Shown here: piece after piece, positions 19,201 to 26,212 of the stretch
How the letters are laid out: every line of letters starts with the position of its first letter
Numbering within the stretch: the first letter of the stretch is position 1
NCBI GenBank assembly: GCA_026182355.1
Contig: JAPFBL010000114.1
Span: 1,175,501 to 1,239,500 of the forward strand
DNA from: Hermatobates lingyangjiaoensis
Taxonomy: Eukaryota > Arthropoda > Insecta > Hemiptera > Hermatobatidae
Length of the DNA stretch: 64,000 nt
Reading direction: 5' to 3'
Notes under the pieces: model-generated
The model's database searches: none
Seen by the model: only the letters and a program-made list of their open reading frames with translations
What the model was told of the DNA's origin: nothing
Made by a program: the position numbers and the translations under genes

Positions 19201-20250
19201 CACTAACTTTAAATAAATAAACGATACTTAAGTAAGATAGAGAAAGGGGAAATATGAAGAGAGAGTGAGTGAGAAAGTCTTTAATAGCCCAACATTGTTG
19301 TTGCTAACAGTCATGATGTTGCTGCCATTTTTTAATTGAATATCTACTGTATTCATTATTATAATGGTTTCAGTATAGGATTTTTGAGAGTATCCCAATT
19401 TTTGATTTTTATACCTTACAAATGAATTTTTATTTTACCAAGGTCTTGTTATGATTAAAGTAATTATAGATGTTTGTTACAAAGTGTGGACGTTATGGGA
19501 ATTACCTTTGAGAGGATTGATATGTTGGGATTTGTTTAAATTGGCCATCCTGTTGTATTAGCGAGGCCGTTTATTAGAAAGTGTGGATGTCATGGGGATT
19601 ACCTTTGAGAGGATTGGCATGTTGGGATTTGTTTAAATTGGCCATCCTGTTGTATTGGCGAGGCCGTTTATTGGAAAGTGTGGATGTCATGGGGATTACC
19701 TTTGAGAGGATTGATATGTTGGGATTTGTTTAAATTGGCCATCCTGTTGTATTGGCGAGGCCGTTTATTAGAAAGTGTGGATGTCATGGGGATTACCTTT
19801 GAGAGGATTGACATGTTGGGATTTGTTTAAATTGGCCATCCTGTTGTATTAGCGAGGCCGTTTATTGGAAAGTGTGGATGTCATGGGGATTACCTTTGAG
19901 AGGATTGATATGTTGAGATTTGTTTAAATTGGCCATCCTGTTGTATTGGCGAGGCCGTTTATTAGAAAGTGTGGATGTCATGGGGATTACCTTTGAGAGG
20001 ATTGACATGTTGGGATTTGTTTAAATTGGCCATCCTGTTGTATTGGCGAGGCCGTTTATTAGAAAGTGTGGATGTCATGGGGATTACCTTTGAGAGGATT
20101 GACATGTTGGGATTTGTTTAAATTGGCCATCCTGTTGTATTGGCGAGGCCGGCTGATCCTCAGCAATCCCAGTATCACTGAAGGCGTCACGATGCACAGT
20201 ATGCATAAAATAAACAGCAGTCTTTTGTATCTTCTTCTGAGAAGATTCAT
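5164..20250 (-). CDS. HEXD: Hexosaminidase D-like glycosidase (GH20), whole gene span
   Basis: Five exons (20250-20088, 16442-16246, 12200-12009, 11946-11843, 6115-5164) join in frame into 1608 bases, giving 535 residues plus stop. Every junction has GT/AG ends and matching phase. The protein has a basic N-terminus and a hydrophobic segment (residues about 11-31), a LDLKGAPP motif (66-73), EVIPLVQTFGH (134-144), the GH20 acid pair in HIGCDEV (Asp200-Glu201), a WDDM motif (245-248) and GWSRYDHFSVLCELLP further on. These are hallmarks of the hexosaminidase D branch of family GH20, whose members cleave terminal beta-linked N-acetylgalactosamine or N-acetylglucosamine. NIS, NQS, NFS and NST sequons and the N-terminal anchor suggest a lumenal, type II membrane form; that location is inferred. 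Human HEXD is somewhat shorter and lacks such an anchor. Introns are 3.6, 4.0, 0.06 and 5.7 kb and are full of repeats. Confidence 0.9.
6439..6472 (+). ncRNA. Hammerhead-like motif, shortened helix II
   Basis: GACT-CTGACGA, a shortened helix II region (GGACTACTT), GAAA, then TATCTT and AGTC. GACT and AGTC can form helix I. The sequence matches the copies at 40945 and 56391 except that most of the helix II hairpin is deleted, so it is probably dead. It lies in intron 4 of the hexosaminidase gene, on the strand opposite to transcription. Confidence 0.3.
6571..6612 (-). ncRNA. Hammerhead-like motif, family B, decayed
   Basis: On the - strand: CTGAGGA, then a GACC/GGGTC hairpin, AAAA in place of GAAA, ATATT, and a short helix I (TTC before, GAA after). 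The intact relative is at 23156-23204. The G12 to A change would be expected to abolish activity. Confidence 0.3.
6717..6746. repeat. (TA)n microsatellite
   Basis: A run of about 14 TA units immediately after a foldback-like block in intron 4 of the hexosaminidase gene. Confidence 0.9.
8305..8548. mobile_element. Foldback palindromic element (AAACGTCGGC type)
   Basis: The left arm (8305-8409) and right arm (8450-8548) are diverged inverted copies. Both carry the box that reads TTGAAACGTCGGCAATGAGAG in the right arm, preceded by an ATTTTA..TAAAAT hairpin. Related half-elements lie at 6770-6900, 8140-8240, 9240-9330 and 39790-39850, and another foldback is at 11116-11338. There is no coding capacity. 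Confidence 0.65.
10151..10210. repeat. (TA)n microsatellite
   Basis: About 60 bases of TA with one phase shift. Similar TA tracts follow at 10399-10431, 10623-10640 and 10826-10840, and they flank the foldback-type repeats in this intron. Confidence 0.9.
10319..10356 (+). ncRNA. Hammerhead-like motif, family D, single copy
   Basis: TGCTCT (helix I), CCGAAGA in place of CUGANGA, a very short GT/AC helix II, GAA, the palindrome AGGCCT (helix III), T at the cleavage position, then AGAGCA, a perfect 6-bp partner for TGCTCT. Helix I and III are intact, but the core box has U4 changed to C. It is the same element as the arms of the palindrome at 10882-11077. Confidence 0.35.
10440..10590. mobile_element. 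Foldback element with family A hammerhead-like arm
   Basis: The left part (10440-10490) is a partial inverted copy of the right arm (10500-10590). The right arm contains GACT-CTGACGA (10513-10523), an AGTCCG..CAGTT hairpin region, GAAAGATCT, then GAGT. The base at the cleavage position is G, which is not permitted in a hammerhead (H is A, C or U), so this copy should be inactive. The outer sequence (TTCATATTGTGGTTTGATCA) is shared with 40945 and 56391. Confidence 0.55.
10882..11077. mobile_element. Near-perfect foldback palindrome with family D hammerhead-like arms
   Basis: Arms at 10882-10969 and 10988-11077 are about 90 bases each, highly similar, and separated by about 18 bases. Each arm holds a hammerhead-like unit. 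On the + strand, 10996-11032 reads GCTCT-CTGATGA..CGAAAGGTCTT-AGTGC. On the - strand, 10960-10928 reads GCTCT-CGGATGA..CGAAAGGCCTT-AGAGC. The + arm keeps the exact CUGAUGA box; the - arm keeps the perfect helix I and helix III palindrome AGGCCT. It lies in intron 4 of the hexosaminidase gene. Confidence 0.75.
11116..11338. mobile_element. Foldback element (ACCGAAACGTTGGC type)
   Basis: Arms at 11116-11204 and 11251-11338 are inverted copies around a 46-base spacer. Both arms include GGTTTTAAATAAAACC directly followed by GAAACGT: a hairpin and GAAA with the short palindrome ACGT. It is the same family as 8305-8548. The box where CUGANGA would be expected reads CTATGGA, so it is at best an eroded version of the hammerhead layout. 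Confidence 0.7.
11572..11690 (-). other. Coding-like block inside hexosaminidase intron 4
   Basis: This is a GC-richer block in the AT-rich intron. On the - strand it follows an acceptor-like GCATTGTTAG and is open in two frames. One gives SERAWQKSLGQATSLGHVV and continues through the block. The other gives VKERGRKAWVKPQAWGMWS and ends at TAA. The first frame has the phase expected after exon 4, but it matches nothing I know in GH20 enzymes, and the direct exon 4-5 join is already complete. An alternative exon or a transposon remnant are both possible. Confidence 0.2.
11843..11946 (-). CDS. HEXD: HEXD-like coding exon 4 (catalytic Asp-Glu)
   Basis: The exon follows TGCTGTTGGCAG and ends CCAG/GTACGC. 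It encodes VMALHSGARFLHIGCDEVFH and LAACAKCSQRHLTS. Asp200-Glu201 in HIGCDEV is the substrate-assisted acid pair of GH20 enzymes. Three Cys in the following loop (CAKC plus an upstream Cys) could make a local disulfide. The exon ends two bases into a codon (AG), which joins to the T that opens exon 5 (Ser219). Confidence 0.9.
12009..12200 (-). CDS. HEXD: HEXD-like coding exon 3
   Basis: This is a phase 0 exon of 64 codons (residues 121-184) between the acceptor TATTTTGCAG and the donor CAG/GTGAGTAG. It encodes SWAHDLGMEVIPLVQTFGH, LEFVLKLEEFRHLREL, and CPSNEASLKLVKEMITQ. The EVIPLVQTFGH strand of the GH20 barrel is diagnostic. The intron to exon 4 is only 62 bases. Confidence 0.92.
12322..12635. 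mobile_element. MITE with pogo-like terminal inverted repeats
   Basis: The 5' end CAGGTTGAACCTCC and the 3' end GGAGGTTCAACCTG are perfect 14-bp inverted repeats about 314 bases apart. CAG..GAACCTC ends recall pogo/Tigger-type elements, which duplicate TA. The left flank ends in TA but the right flank reads AA, so the duplication is imperfect or decayed. The interior has no transposase frame. An ACAGGGTGTTTTTAGAGG stretch near 12530 may be the end of a nested element. Confidence 0.65.
12775..12884 (-). mobile_element. tRNA-derived SINE, 5' head only
   Basis: On the - strand the head reads GGGGCCAGGTTAGCTCAGTG, then an A-box-like TTAGCTCAGTGGTTAGCG and a B-box-like GGGTTCGATCCCC. The ends GGGCCAG and CTGGCCC (12882 and 12808 region) still form a full 7-bp acceptor stem. 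The anticodon and D arms do not fold well, so this is a SINE head and not a working tRNA gene. The rest of the SINE body is missing or degraded beyond about 12775. Confidence 0.75.
13125..13195. repeat. Terminal hairpin of a LINE-like family, solo
   Basis: The palindrome TATACTTTACTATAAGTAAA, with its continuation GTATA, is the conserved end of the elements at 24675-25083, 29163-29550 and 36303-36365. Here it stands alone in AT-rich intronic DNA. Confidence 0.45.
13684..13700. repeat. Poly(C) run
   Basis: About 14 consecutive C, unusual in DNA this AT-rich. Comparable poly(C)/poly(G) tracts are at 13917-13930, 14640-14655 and 14688-14701, all within 1 kb of each other in intron 2 of the hexosaminidase gene. 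Confidence 0.85.
14640..15110. repeat. GC-rich block resembling a LINE 5' region
   Basis: The block contains CTTCACCTTGTCGTGGTGGT near 14664, flanked by C and G runs, then a GC-rich stretch (GCTCGGCCGGCGTC, GCAGCTCGTTTGCGCGCTGG). The CACCTTGTCGTGGTGG type of sequence is often found in 5' regions of insect R1/CR1-like LINEs. A possibly related GC-rich block is at 33230-33610. No long coding frame is intact. Confidence 0.35.
15287..15459. mobile_element. ~173-bp dispersed element, copy 1
   Basis: GCGAGGTCCACCTTTGGCAC through AATAAATCAAAACAGTATGG aligns along its length with 57836-58008 (shared pieces: TTCGTGAGAGAACGGT-type, ACATTAACCTATTCT-type, TATCATGT). The second copy has clear target-site duplications, which defines the ends. 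It is non-coding and I do not recognise the class. Confidence 0.55.
15475..15810. mobile_element. hAT-type MITE with 8-bp target duplication
   Basis: An exact 8-bp duplication ACTCTAAA flanks the element (15467-15474 and 15811-15818). The ends CCAGGGGTTCT and AGAACACCT are imperfect inverted repeats of the CAGGGGTTCTC type seen in hAT elements. It is 336 bases with no transposase frame. It lies in intron 2 of the hexosaminidase gene. Confidence 0.8.
16246..16442 (-). CDS. HEXD: HEXD-like coding exon 2
   Basis: The exon follows the acceptor TATTTTATTTTTGAG and ends at CAG/GTACAA, phase 0. It encodes residues 55-120, including VVHLDLKGAPPRMEYL, GATGLLVEYEDMFPF and the start of a helix (NISARNCYSASQ). 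LDLKGAPP and the EYED-FP motif are strongly characteristic of hexosaminidase D. NIS at residue 109 is a possible glycosylation sequon. The reading frame continues past the donor, so only the splice consensus and family alignment set its end. Joined to exon 3, the sequence runs NCYSASQ-IRKMISWAHDLG, which fits the family without a gap. Confidence 0.9.
17281..17322 (+). ncRNA. Hammerhead-like motif, family C, solo arm
   Basis: CTTGAAGA, then the perfect hairpin GAACAC-TAC-GTGTTC, GAA, the palindrome ACGCGT (helix III), T at the cleavage position. The core box carries an extra base (CUUGAAGA against CUGANGA), and helix I is poorly paired, so activity is doubtful. It is related to the arms of the palindrome at 37501-37714. 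Confidence 0.35.
18206..18979. mobile_element. hAT-like non-autonomous element
   Basis: The ends CTGAGGTTCCCAAAGTGG and (reverse) CAGAGGTTCTCAAACTTT are inverted repeats. Flanks AATTATAG (18198-18205) and ACTTATAG (18980-18987) form a 7/8 target duplication. The 774-base interior is AT-rich with no intact frame. It lies in intron 1 of the hexosaminidase gene. Confidence 0.7.
19481..20151. repeat. 97-bp tandem array containing copies of the exon 1 end and splice donor
   Basis: About 6.9 copies of a 97-bp unit begin at 19481, 19578, 19675, 19772, 19869, 19966 and 20063. Copies are nearly identical; the most distal one (19481) is the most diverged. Differences are single bases such as GACATG/GATATG and TTAGAAAG/TTGGAAAG. 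On the - strand each unit carries the exon 1 coding tail (RPRQYNRMANLNKS...NPLK) and the donor context AAAGGTAAT. The proximal copy is part of coding exon 1 of the hexosaminidase gene; the other six are in intron 1. Confidence 0.92.
20088..20250 (-). CDS. HEXD: HEXD-like coding exon 1 (membrane anchor)
   Basis: The exon starts at ATG (20250-20248) and encodes MNLLRRRYKRLLFILCILCI and a further hydrophobic stretch to about residue 31. This is a signal anchor with positive charges before it. It ends with the donor AAAG/GTAATC at 20088/20087, leaving one base of a split codon that joins exactly to the two leading bases of exon 2, giving Gly55. The last ~64 coding bases, from residue 34 on, plus the donor, are the same sequence as the 97-bp tandem array that follows in the intron. 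Reading past the donor hits a stop at 20061-20059. An acceptor-like site (TTTGATGTTTCAG) at 20297-20309 suggests that the exon starts at 20296 and that a 5' UTR exon lies upstream. An out-of-frame AUG at 20269 precedes the start and would overlap it as a uORF. Confidence 0.78.
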
Positions 20251-20929
20251 TCTTCTTATCAGAGTTCATGACATATTCAACTCATCAGTAAGAATTCTGA
20301 AACATCAAATATCAGCAATAACTAGCTATAATTGAGGTATTCTTATTTTTTTTAGACAATATGGAATTAAATCCTCACATTTATCCCCTTGATAGTCATA
20401 CTCTTCCCGCCTCTCACTCTCTCACTTTCATTCTCTCTCTTTCTGTCTTTCCCTCTCACTCACCCTCTCTGAATAAGATATGAGAAATACTGTTTGTTTT
20501 CGTATTGTTCTATATGTTATTTACTGATCCACACTTCTTCACTTCTTAAGTTCGATTTATTATTCTATGGATACAACATTCCATGTTTTGATGAAAAAAA
20601 TACCTTCATTTGAAATAAAAATAATAATTTAAAAAAGTTTGTAAGCATCTACAATCACTATAGTAAACTATTGTTTTAAACAATTTTTTTAGCAAGTTTC
20701 TAGTTATATTCCTAAAGAGAAGTGATAGGTGAGAAGTTGTTTATAGAATAATTAAATGGACTGCTGAAGTAAAAAAGTGAGTTTTATTTTTATAACATTT
20801 GTGTCGCAGGGTATTATTATTGTGATAGTAGCAGGTACAAACTGTGCACTAATTGTAACCAAACAGTCGGTAATGCCTTGACGTTACACATAACTAATAC
20901 AACCATAATACACATAGTTCAGAATATAT

Positions 20930-21125
20930 GCGCATGCCTTATGGTTGGGGCACCTTGGTATGCCAGAAATGTGGATATTCAAAGAAACCTCAAGTGAGGA
21001 TCAATTGACGAATTCACAAATAGACTGGTGACCAATGAGGACACGAAAATCTCACCCCATCCAAACCCCCTTGTTCAGAGCCTATCCCTATGAATTCCCC
21101 AACCATATCCATCAAAGAGGCTGTT
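20930..21125 (+). pseudogene. Jockey/CR1-like LINE reverse transcriptase C-terminal fragment
   Basis: Broken + frames encode GAPWYARNVDIQRNLK, then ...IDEFTNRLVTNEDTKISPHP-NPL. The PW(Y/F)xRNxDIxRxL and HPNxL pattern is the C-terminal end of Jockey/CR1-type reverse transcriptase proteins. At least one stop interrupts it. It is truncated at the 5' side and has no intact start. Confidence 0.65.
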
Positions 21126-21352
21126 ATTAAAATATTAAAGCCAAACCCTAGACCGACAACTTTTCACGATTCAAGAAGACCAAACGACCACGAAATAATG
21201 TATACTTTTCAAACCCAGTAAAAGAACATTTACTTATTGACGACATAAACACAACAGTATTATAACTCAGAAGTAGTAGGTCCGTGACCTGGACTTGATA
21301 ATTACAATGTGGACTACAGTGCGTAGAAAGAATCATTGGTCGTTGGTTGGAC
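21110..21352 (-). mobile_element. Dispersed repeat, inverted partner of 54785-55010
   Basis: The reverse complement of this stretch matches 54785-55010 over more than 200 bases: CCAACGACCAACGATTCTTT, the GCGCACTATAGTGCGC palindrome region, CCAGGTCACGGACCTAC, CGTGGTCGTCTGGTCTTCTT, and GTCGGTCTAGGGTT. It is probably the 3' region of the LINE fragment just upstream or a separate non-autonomous element. Confidence 0.6.
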
Positions 21353-22539
21353 GTTACACATTTGTCATATTCTGATTTTGGCTAACACCTGTGCAGCATG
21401 CTGCCCCTTGCACTTTTGCACATGTCATTACTGTACCTCAGACTCTAGGCTGGCTTGTATACCTGTATAAATAAATTGCATTCAAAACAAACTTATCTAA
21501 TAAATAAGTCTGATTAGATGAGACATTTAGAAACTTATGATTAAGATAGGCATACTTATTATTTGTTTGTTGGATATAACTAAGGTGAATTCATATCCTA
21601 TTAGGCAAATTAATGTGAAATGTTTAAACCAACAAGCTGTTATCACAAATCGTTATTATAAAAGCAACGAATAACTTAAGTTGTCTAAGAACATTAAAAA
21701 TAACATTTATTCTTGAGTAAATTGAATTTTAAAAAGTTGTTTTCTGTTAAGAGTGCTCATTTAATAAGTTCACTTGAAAAAATATATTCAAAGAAGAAAA
21801 ACAAATTTATAAGATACTTAAGCAGTTGAAAAGTTTTTAATTGGGATCGGTTTCTTTGTTGAAAACAGAGATAGGAAGGAAAGGCCAATTGTTATGGTGG
21901 AGAGGATGTCAACAGGAATACGAGAATACCATTGCAAAAAGAAAGCCTATAAGGTCTCTTGTTGCATAACAGTGGCTGTGATATAACAGCCAACTATTTT
22001 AGGGTGTTAATAACATGTTTGTCCTATATTTCATCTAATCCACTCTCTCACTATTTATTACTTCTCTTTCTGCAACTCTGCTTTATAAACATCCTCTTTC
22101 CTAACTTTCTTGCATCATTTGAACCCGATTAAATCATAAACGAAAACACTGATTTAGCTTTGCTTAAACTGGCTATCTGTTTGAAGCGTCTACTGTAAAA
22201 TATATTTAATATCATTCTTACTTTAATATCTCTTTTAATTACTTAGCTTTGAAAACTTCTCACATAAAGGAATTGAATAAATAGTTAGAATTACCTGCAA
22301 GAATATATTGGAACAACCAAAGCATCAAATATACCAGAAAAAAAATGTTAGCAAAGTGTGTGTTCTCTCACTAATATATAGAGGTTAGCCGGGGACAGCG
22401 ACAGCGAGAGATGAGTATAGTTAGGGTTACGCAAAGAACAATGGAGAATACTAGGTCTGAATAAACCGGAAGAAGTAAGGAATGAAGAAATACATAAATA
22501 GAATAACAGGGGCTAAAAGTATTATGGGTGCAGTGTGTG

Positions 22540-22850
22540 TTCTAAAATGAAAGGGCCCATCATGATGCGAATGAATGATGTCCTCAATATCCTGGAGAAA
22601 CAAATAGAAGAGTGGAAGGAAAGGATGAAGTTCCCTCTAAGATCAAATTTGTTTTTAAATTATACCAAAATTTACCCGTTGCCATCCACGCAAACTCCCA
22701 CGGTCTTACCTTTAATGAATTCTTCAGAGTACAGATCCTGCGACAGATCCCTCCTGAGGACTATACCGTAACTCTTAGAGCATCCGAGGAAGCCCAAATC
22801 TGGTTGCTCAAGGCACGTACCAAACCCGGATTAAACCTTAAGCGATAAAA
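22540..22850 (+). other. Unrecognised coding-like remnant
   Basis: Two overlapping + frames are open: MMRMNDVLNILEKQIEEWKE..., then, after a frame change, KIKFVFKLYQNLPVAIHANS...LRQIPPEDYTVTLRASEEAQ, ending at TAA near 22846. It is more GC-rich than its surroundings and looks like a decayed transposon or gene fragment with a frameshift near 22640. No domain recognised. Confidence 0.25.
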
Positions 22851-22929
22851 AATTTTTATTATTTTATTTTATTTCTATTTATTTTTTTATTATTATTTTT
22901 ATATTTTATATTTTTTTTATTATTTATTT

Positions 22930-23048
22930 AACTCTTGGGTTTTCTTCGTCAGAGTCAAAAACCGAACTGTTGGATTTTTGACTCTGACGAAGACCACTTA
23001 TTACGGTTGAAAGAAAAAGTTTTTTTTCCCATTTATTATTGTGGTTTG

Positions 23049-23052
<4 letters not shown>
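22930..23052. mobile_element. Partial foldback with family A hammerhead-like arm
   Basis: The left part (TTCTTCGTCAGAGTCAAAAA) is the inverted copy of the right part (TTTTTGACTCTGACGAAGA). In the right arm (22980-23012), GACT-CTGACGA and GAAA are intact, with an ACCACTTATTACGGT helix II region, but the helix III palindrome is lost (GAAAGAAAAAG). A (TA)n tract follows directly. Confidence 0.5.

Positions 23053-23119
<67 letters not shown>
23053..23119. repeat. (TA)n microsatellite
   Basis: About 33 TA units between a family A and a family B hammerhead-like repeat. A second tract is at 23285-23319. Open frames of alternating Ile-Tyr through it are artefacts. Confidence 0.95.
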
Positions 23120-23124
<5 letters not shown>

Positions 23125-23155
23125 AGTTGACTGTCGTCCCTCCGTAAATTCACGT

Positions 23156-23204
23156 CTTCTCCTGAGGACGACCGCCATTACGGTCGAAATATTGAAAAGT
23201 GAGT
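23156..23204 (+). ncRNA. Hammerhead-like motif, family B, core intact
   Basis: CTTCTC (helix I strand), CTGAGGA (fits CUGANGA with N = G), one base, the perfect hairpin GACCG-CCATTA-CGGTC, GAAA, a short ATAT palindrome for helix III, T at the cleavage position, then GAAAAG, which pairs with CTTCTC at five of six positions. All invariant core residues of the hammerhead are present. A decayed relative is on the - strand at 6571-6612. Confidence 0.45.
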
Positions 23205-23284
23205 CTTTGTTATGTTTCAGTCTATGTGTCACTGTTTATTTTAAGTGTTATCTGTCCTGCCGGACCGTTTTTCGTTTATCATGG

Positions 23285-23322
<38 letters not shown>

Positions 23323-24674
23323 GGCGTTTTGTTATCTTCTTTGTTGTTTACTCCAATTGATTACTTCATCATATATATGGTATACGCGTGGCTCAGTGGA
23401 AGATGACTTCTTTTAGTTGATAAATCTATGTCCCATTTATGAGTTTCTTACTGTGGTTACTGTGTGGTAATGACTAAATTTTAAAAACATATTATACAAT
23501 TAAGTGATCTCTTTTCATTCATTTCTTTTTTTATCTTCAAACCTTTAACTTGGATGGTTTAAGCAATTAGGTTTTGGTTTGTCAAGAAATGTAATTATTT
23601 GTATTTACAAGGAAGGGAGGTGTCAAAAATCAATATTTGGCCTTGTAAGTACTTATCTATAATATATTTAGTTGGTTATCCATATTTATTAAAGGTACCA
23701 ACTATTTCATTCATTGATGAATATATAGGACGTAATATATATAAAGTTTTTGTTGCCTGAAAGTGTTTACATGGTTAGTTTTATGGGCATTTCAGTATTC
23801 AGAAATACCATGAAAAAAAATCTGGAGTGGCCTACACTCAACTTTACTATAAGTAACTTACTATCAAAATTCTTGAGTATATAACACATAACGTCTCATT
23901 TATGCATGACGTAAACATCTAAATGGGATATGATTATTAGTCTTTCATTCCTGAGGTAGTACAGATAGTGATTGAAGGACATATCAATATATAAGCTTAA
24001 TTTTGTACATAACACAGGTGATGCAAATAATTTCATTATTATAACTACAGCAGTAATAACATTTTTGAAAAACCAATGTGAACATTTCTTGAAACGAAAT
24101 ATTCTCCTACAAGAGAACATGGCTTTTGTTCAAATAGCCAGTGGATTTCTTACATCGTTTACTTGACATCTTTCTACATTGAATATTAAAGTAAAATTTT
24201 CAAATTTAAAACAGGAAAATACCCTTTTTTTCTCTGAAAAACATCATAAACAGCGAAGAAAATGTTTTAAGGTAATTTATAATTAAAGATGTACGATAAT
24301 TACATTTATTAATCTCTAAACGAAAGATTTCAATTTTGAATTATCTTTTACATTTTTGGTTTTTTACAGAATTATTATACTGGGAATTTTATGGCTTCTT
24401 AGTATTTGATAAGATCATTTTCCTTCCCCTTTGTCAAATAACATATATACGAATTTTTTCTGAGTGAGTGTTATCATTTTCCTGCACAATATTATTTCTC
24501 TTACATCTCATATAAGTCAATTAACATTTTAAATTGTTCCTTTATAAATATCAATTTTATCTCAGCGGAATCGCTCAAAAAATTTCTAAGTCAATGTAAA
24601 CAATGAAAAAAAATATAAAAAAATCGACAAGTATAGCAGGTGATCTCTTAGTCTAGGATAGGATTTTCAAATTC

Positions 24675-25083
24675 TGAATATATTTTTCTTTTGTTGCATT
24701 TGTAACCTCAAAGATAATGTCAAAATTTCAAAAGTCTAGGGTTATCAGTTTCGGAGAAATAAATGTTTTAAAAAAACGGTTTTTGGTAAAAAAAGTGACT
24801 TTCCCATCATGCATAATTCTTCCCAAACAATAGGGATCTTCGTCTTTATGAGGCCCATTTTTGTGTAAAATATCAACTTGATCCATCAAAGATTCTGGAC
24901 TGTAGCGTGGTAACAAGCAATGCTAACACACGCACCCACCCACCCACCCACCCACACACACACAGACATCATCGTAAAAACGTCATAAAACGACTTCTGG
25001 GACCTCAAAACATGTAATTCCGTCAAAATCTCGAGATCGAATTTTTTCACGATCACTATACTTTACTTATAGTAAAGTAAAAA
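24675..25083 (+). mobile_element. LINE/SINE-like 3' region ending in a hairpin, copy 1
   Basis: This stretch aligns with 29163-29550. Shared pieces are ACCTCAAAGATAATGT, AAAAGTG-CTTTCCCATCAT, GGCCCATTTTTGTGTAAAA, GATCCATCAAAGATTCTGGA, a CCCACCCACC/CA-rich stretch, GGACCTCAAAAC, and TTTTTTCACGATCACTATAC followed by the hairpin TTTACTTATAGTAAA. The fixed 3' terminus and hairpin point to a retroposon 3' end. The coding part is absent. Confidence 0.6.
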
Positions 25084-25639
25084 AATATATATACCATGAA
25101 AGTATACACATGGTTAGTTTTACAGGCATTTCAGTATTCAGAAGCTAGAATCACCTTGAGTTCTGCATTAACTGAGTCAATGAGTGCTACACCAAGAGGA
25201 TTCTAATTAGGAAAAAATTATATCATGTTTTGGAAATGTAACACAAACTATTCAATTATTACTGAAAGAAACTTTAAGTAAAAAATACATTCCACTTATT
25301 TAATAAAAATATAGCCATATAATTTGAGCAATTTGATGATGGAAAGAAAAAAGTAATGACTGCACTGATTCCAATTCGGAGTTATTGTGTTTTAATTTCA
25401 ATCCCGACTATATATCTTATAATAAAATTTCAAATTAAATGTATGTCTCGAGTATATCGTTATTCAGTTTATTATTACTAAAAATTAGGGAAAATTATAG
25501 TTAGGAGAAACCTAATTATGACGTAATGCAATAGCATCAGTCATGACTTGTAGATAATTTACTAATTAAATCTATATTATTTTGATAAAAATATAGTTCA
25601 GAGGCGAGCACGTCGCTCACTGTGCTACAAATTTTATCA

Positions 25640-26212
25640 TAAAAGTAAATAAAACATCAATTCAAGAAACAAAACTTGTAAATTGAGATATTTAATTTAT
25701 TTACCCAACATAAAATAACATTAATGAAAGGAATGTGTCTTTATGATATTACCTTAGAATATTCGTATTTTATCTGACAGTTGTGTTTAAGATTGTTTCT
25801 AAAATTATTCATGTTTAACCTCTAATGTAATAGTTTATTATATATTTGTTACATTTATTTATAACACATTTGCACTACTACCATCGGCAAACACGCAAGC
25901 CTCTGGGCTACTCTGGTTCCAAGCCTTTACTTTATTACCAGTGTTTATATTTCGCAAGTATTGATTAAAAAACAATTTTTCTTGTTACATTTATATATAA
26001 TGCATTTGCTCTAATGTCATCGGAGAGCATGCAAGACACATGCTACCCTGGCTCCAGTGCTACACTGGAAATATAAGTGATAATTTTCTTTTATTTAACA
26101 TTATTCAGGTAATAAATAATATATATTTAATTTCAGGTCTCTATCTCCACGGAAAATGGGTGAACAAACAAACAAACAAACAAACCTACGAACTTTATAT
26201 ATAGAGATATGG
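25640..26212 (+). mobile_element. ~570-bp dispersed element with internal duplication, copy 1
   Basis: This stretch aligns with 44510-45108. Inside, a ~145-bp unit (GTTACATTTATTTATAAC.., ATCGG..AGCACGCAAG, GGGCTACTCTGG, ACCAGTGTTTATATT) occurs twice in tandem. The 3' part reads ATCTCCACGGAAAATGGGTG followed by (AACA)n, ACGAACTTTATATATAGAGA. That ending resembles 3' ends of RTE-type retroposons. No coding frame. Confidence 0.65.

Noticed and set aside
22924..23232. Open frames on both strands made of alternating Ile-Tyr
   Set aside because: Translation of a (TA)n microsatellite.
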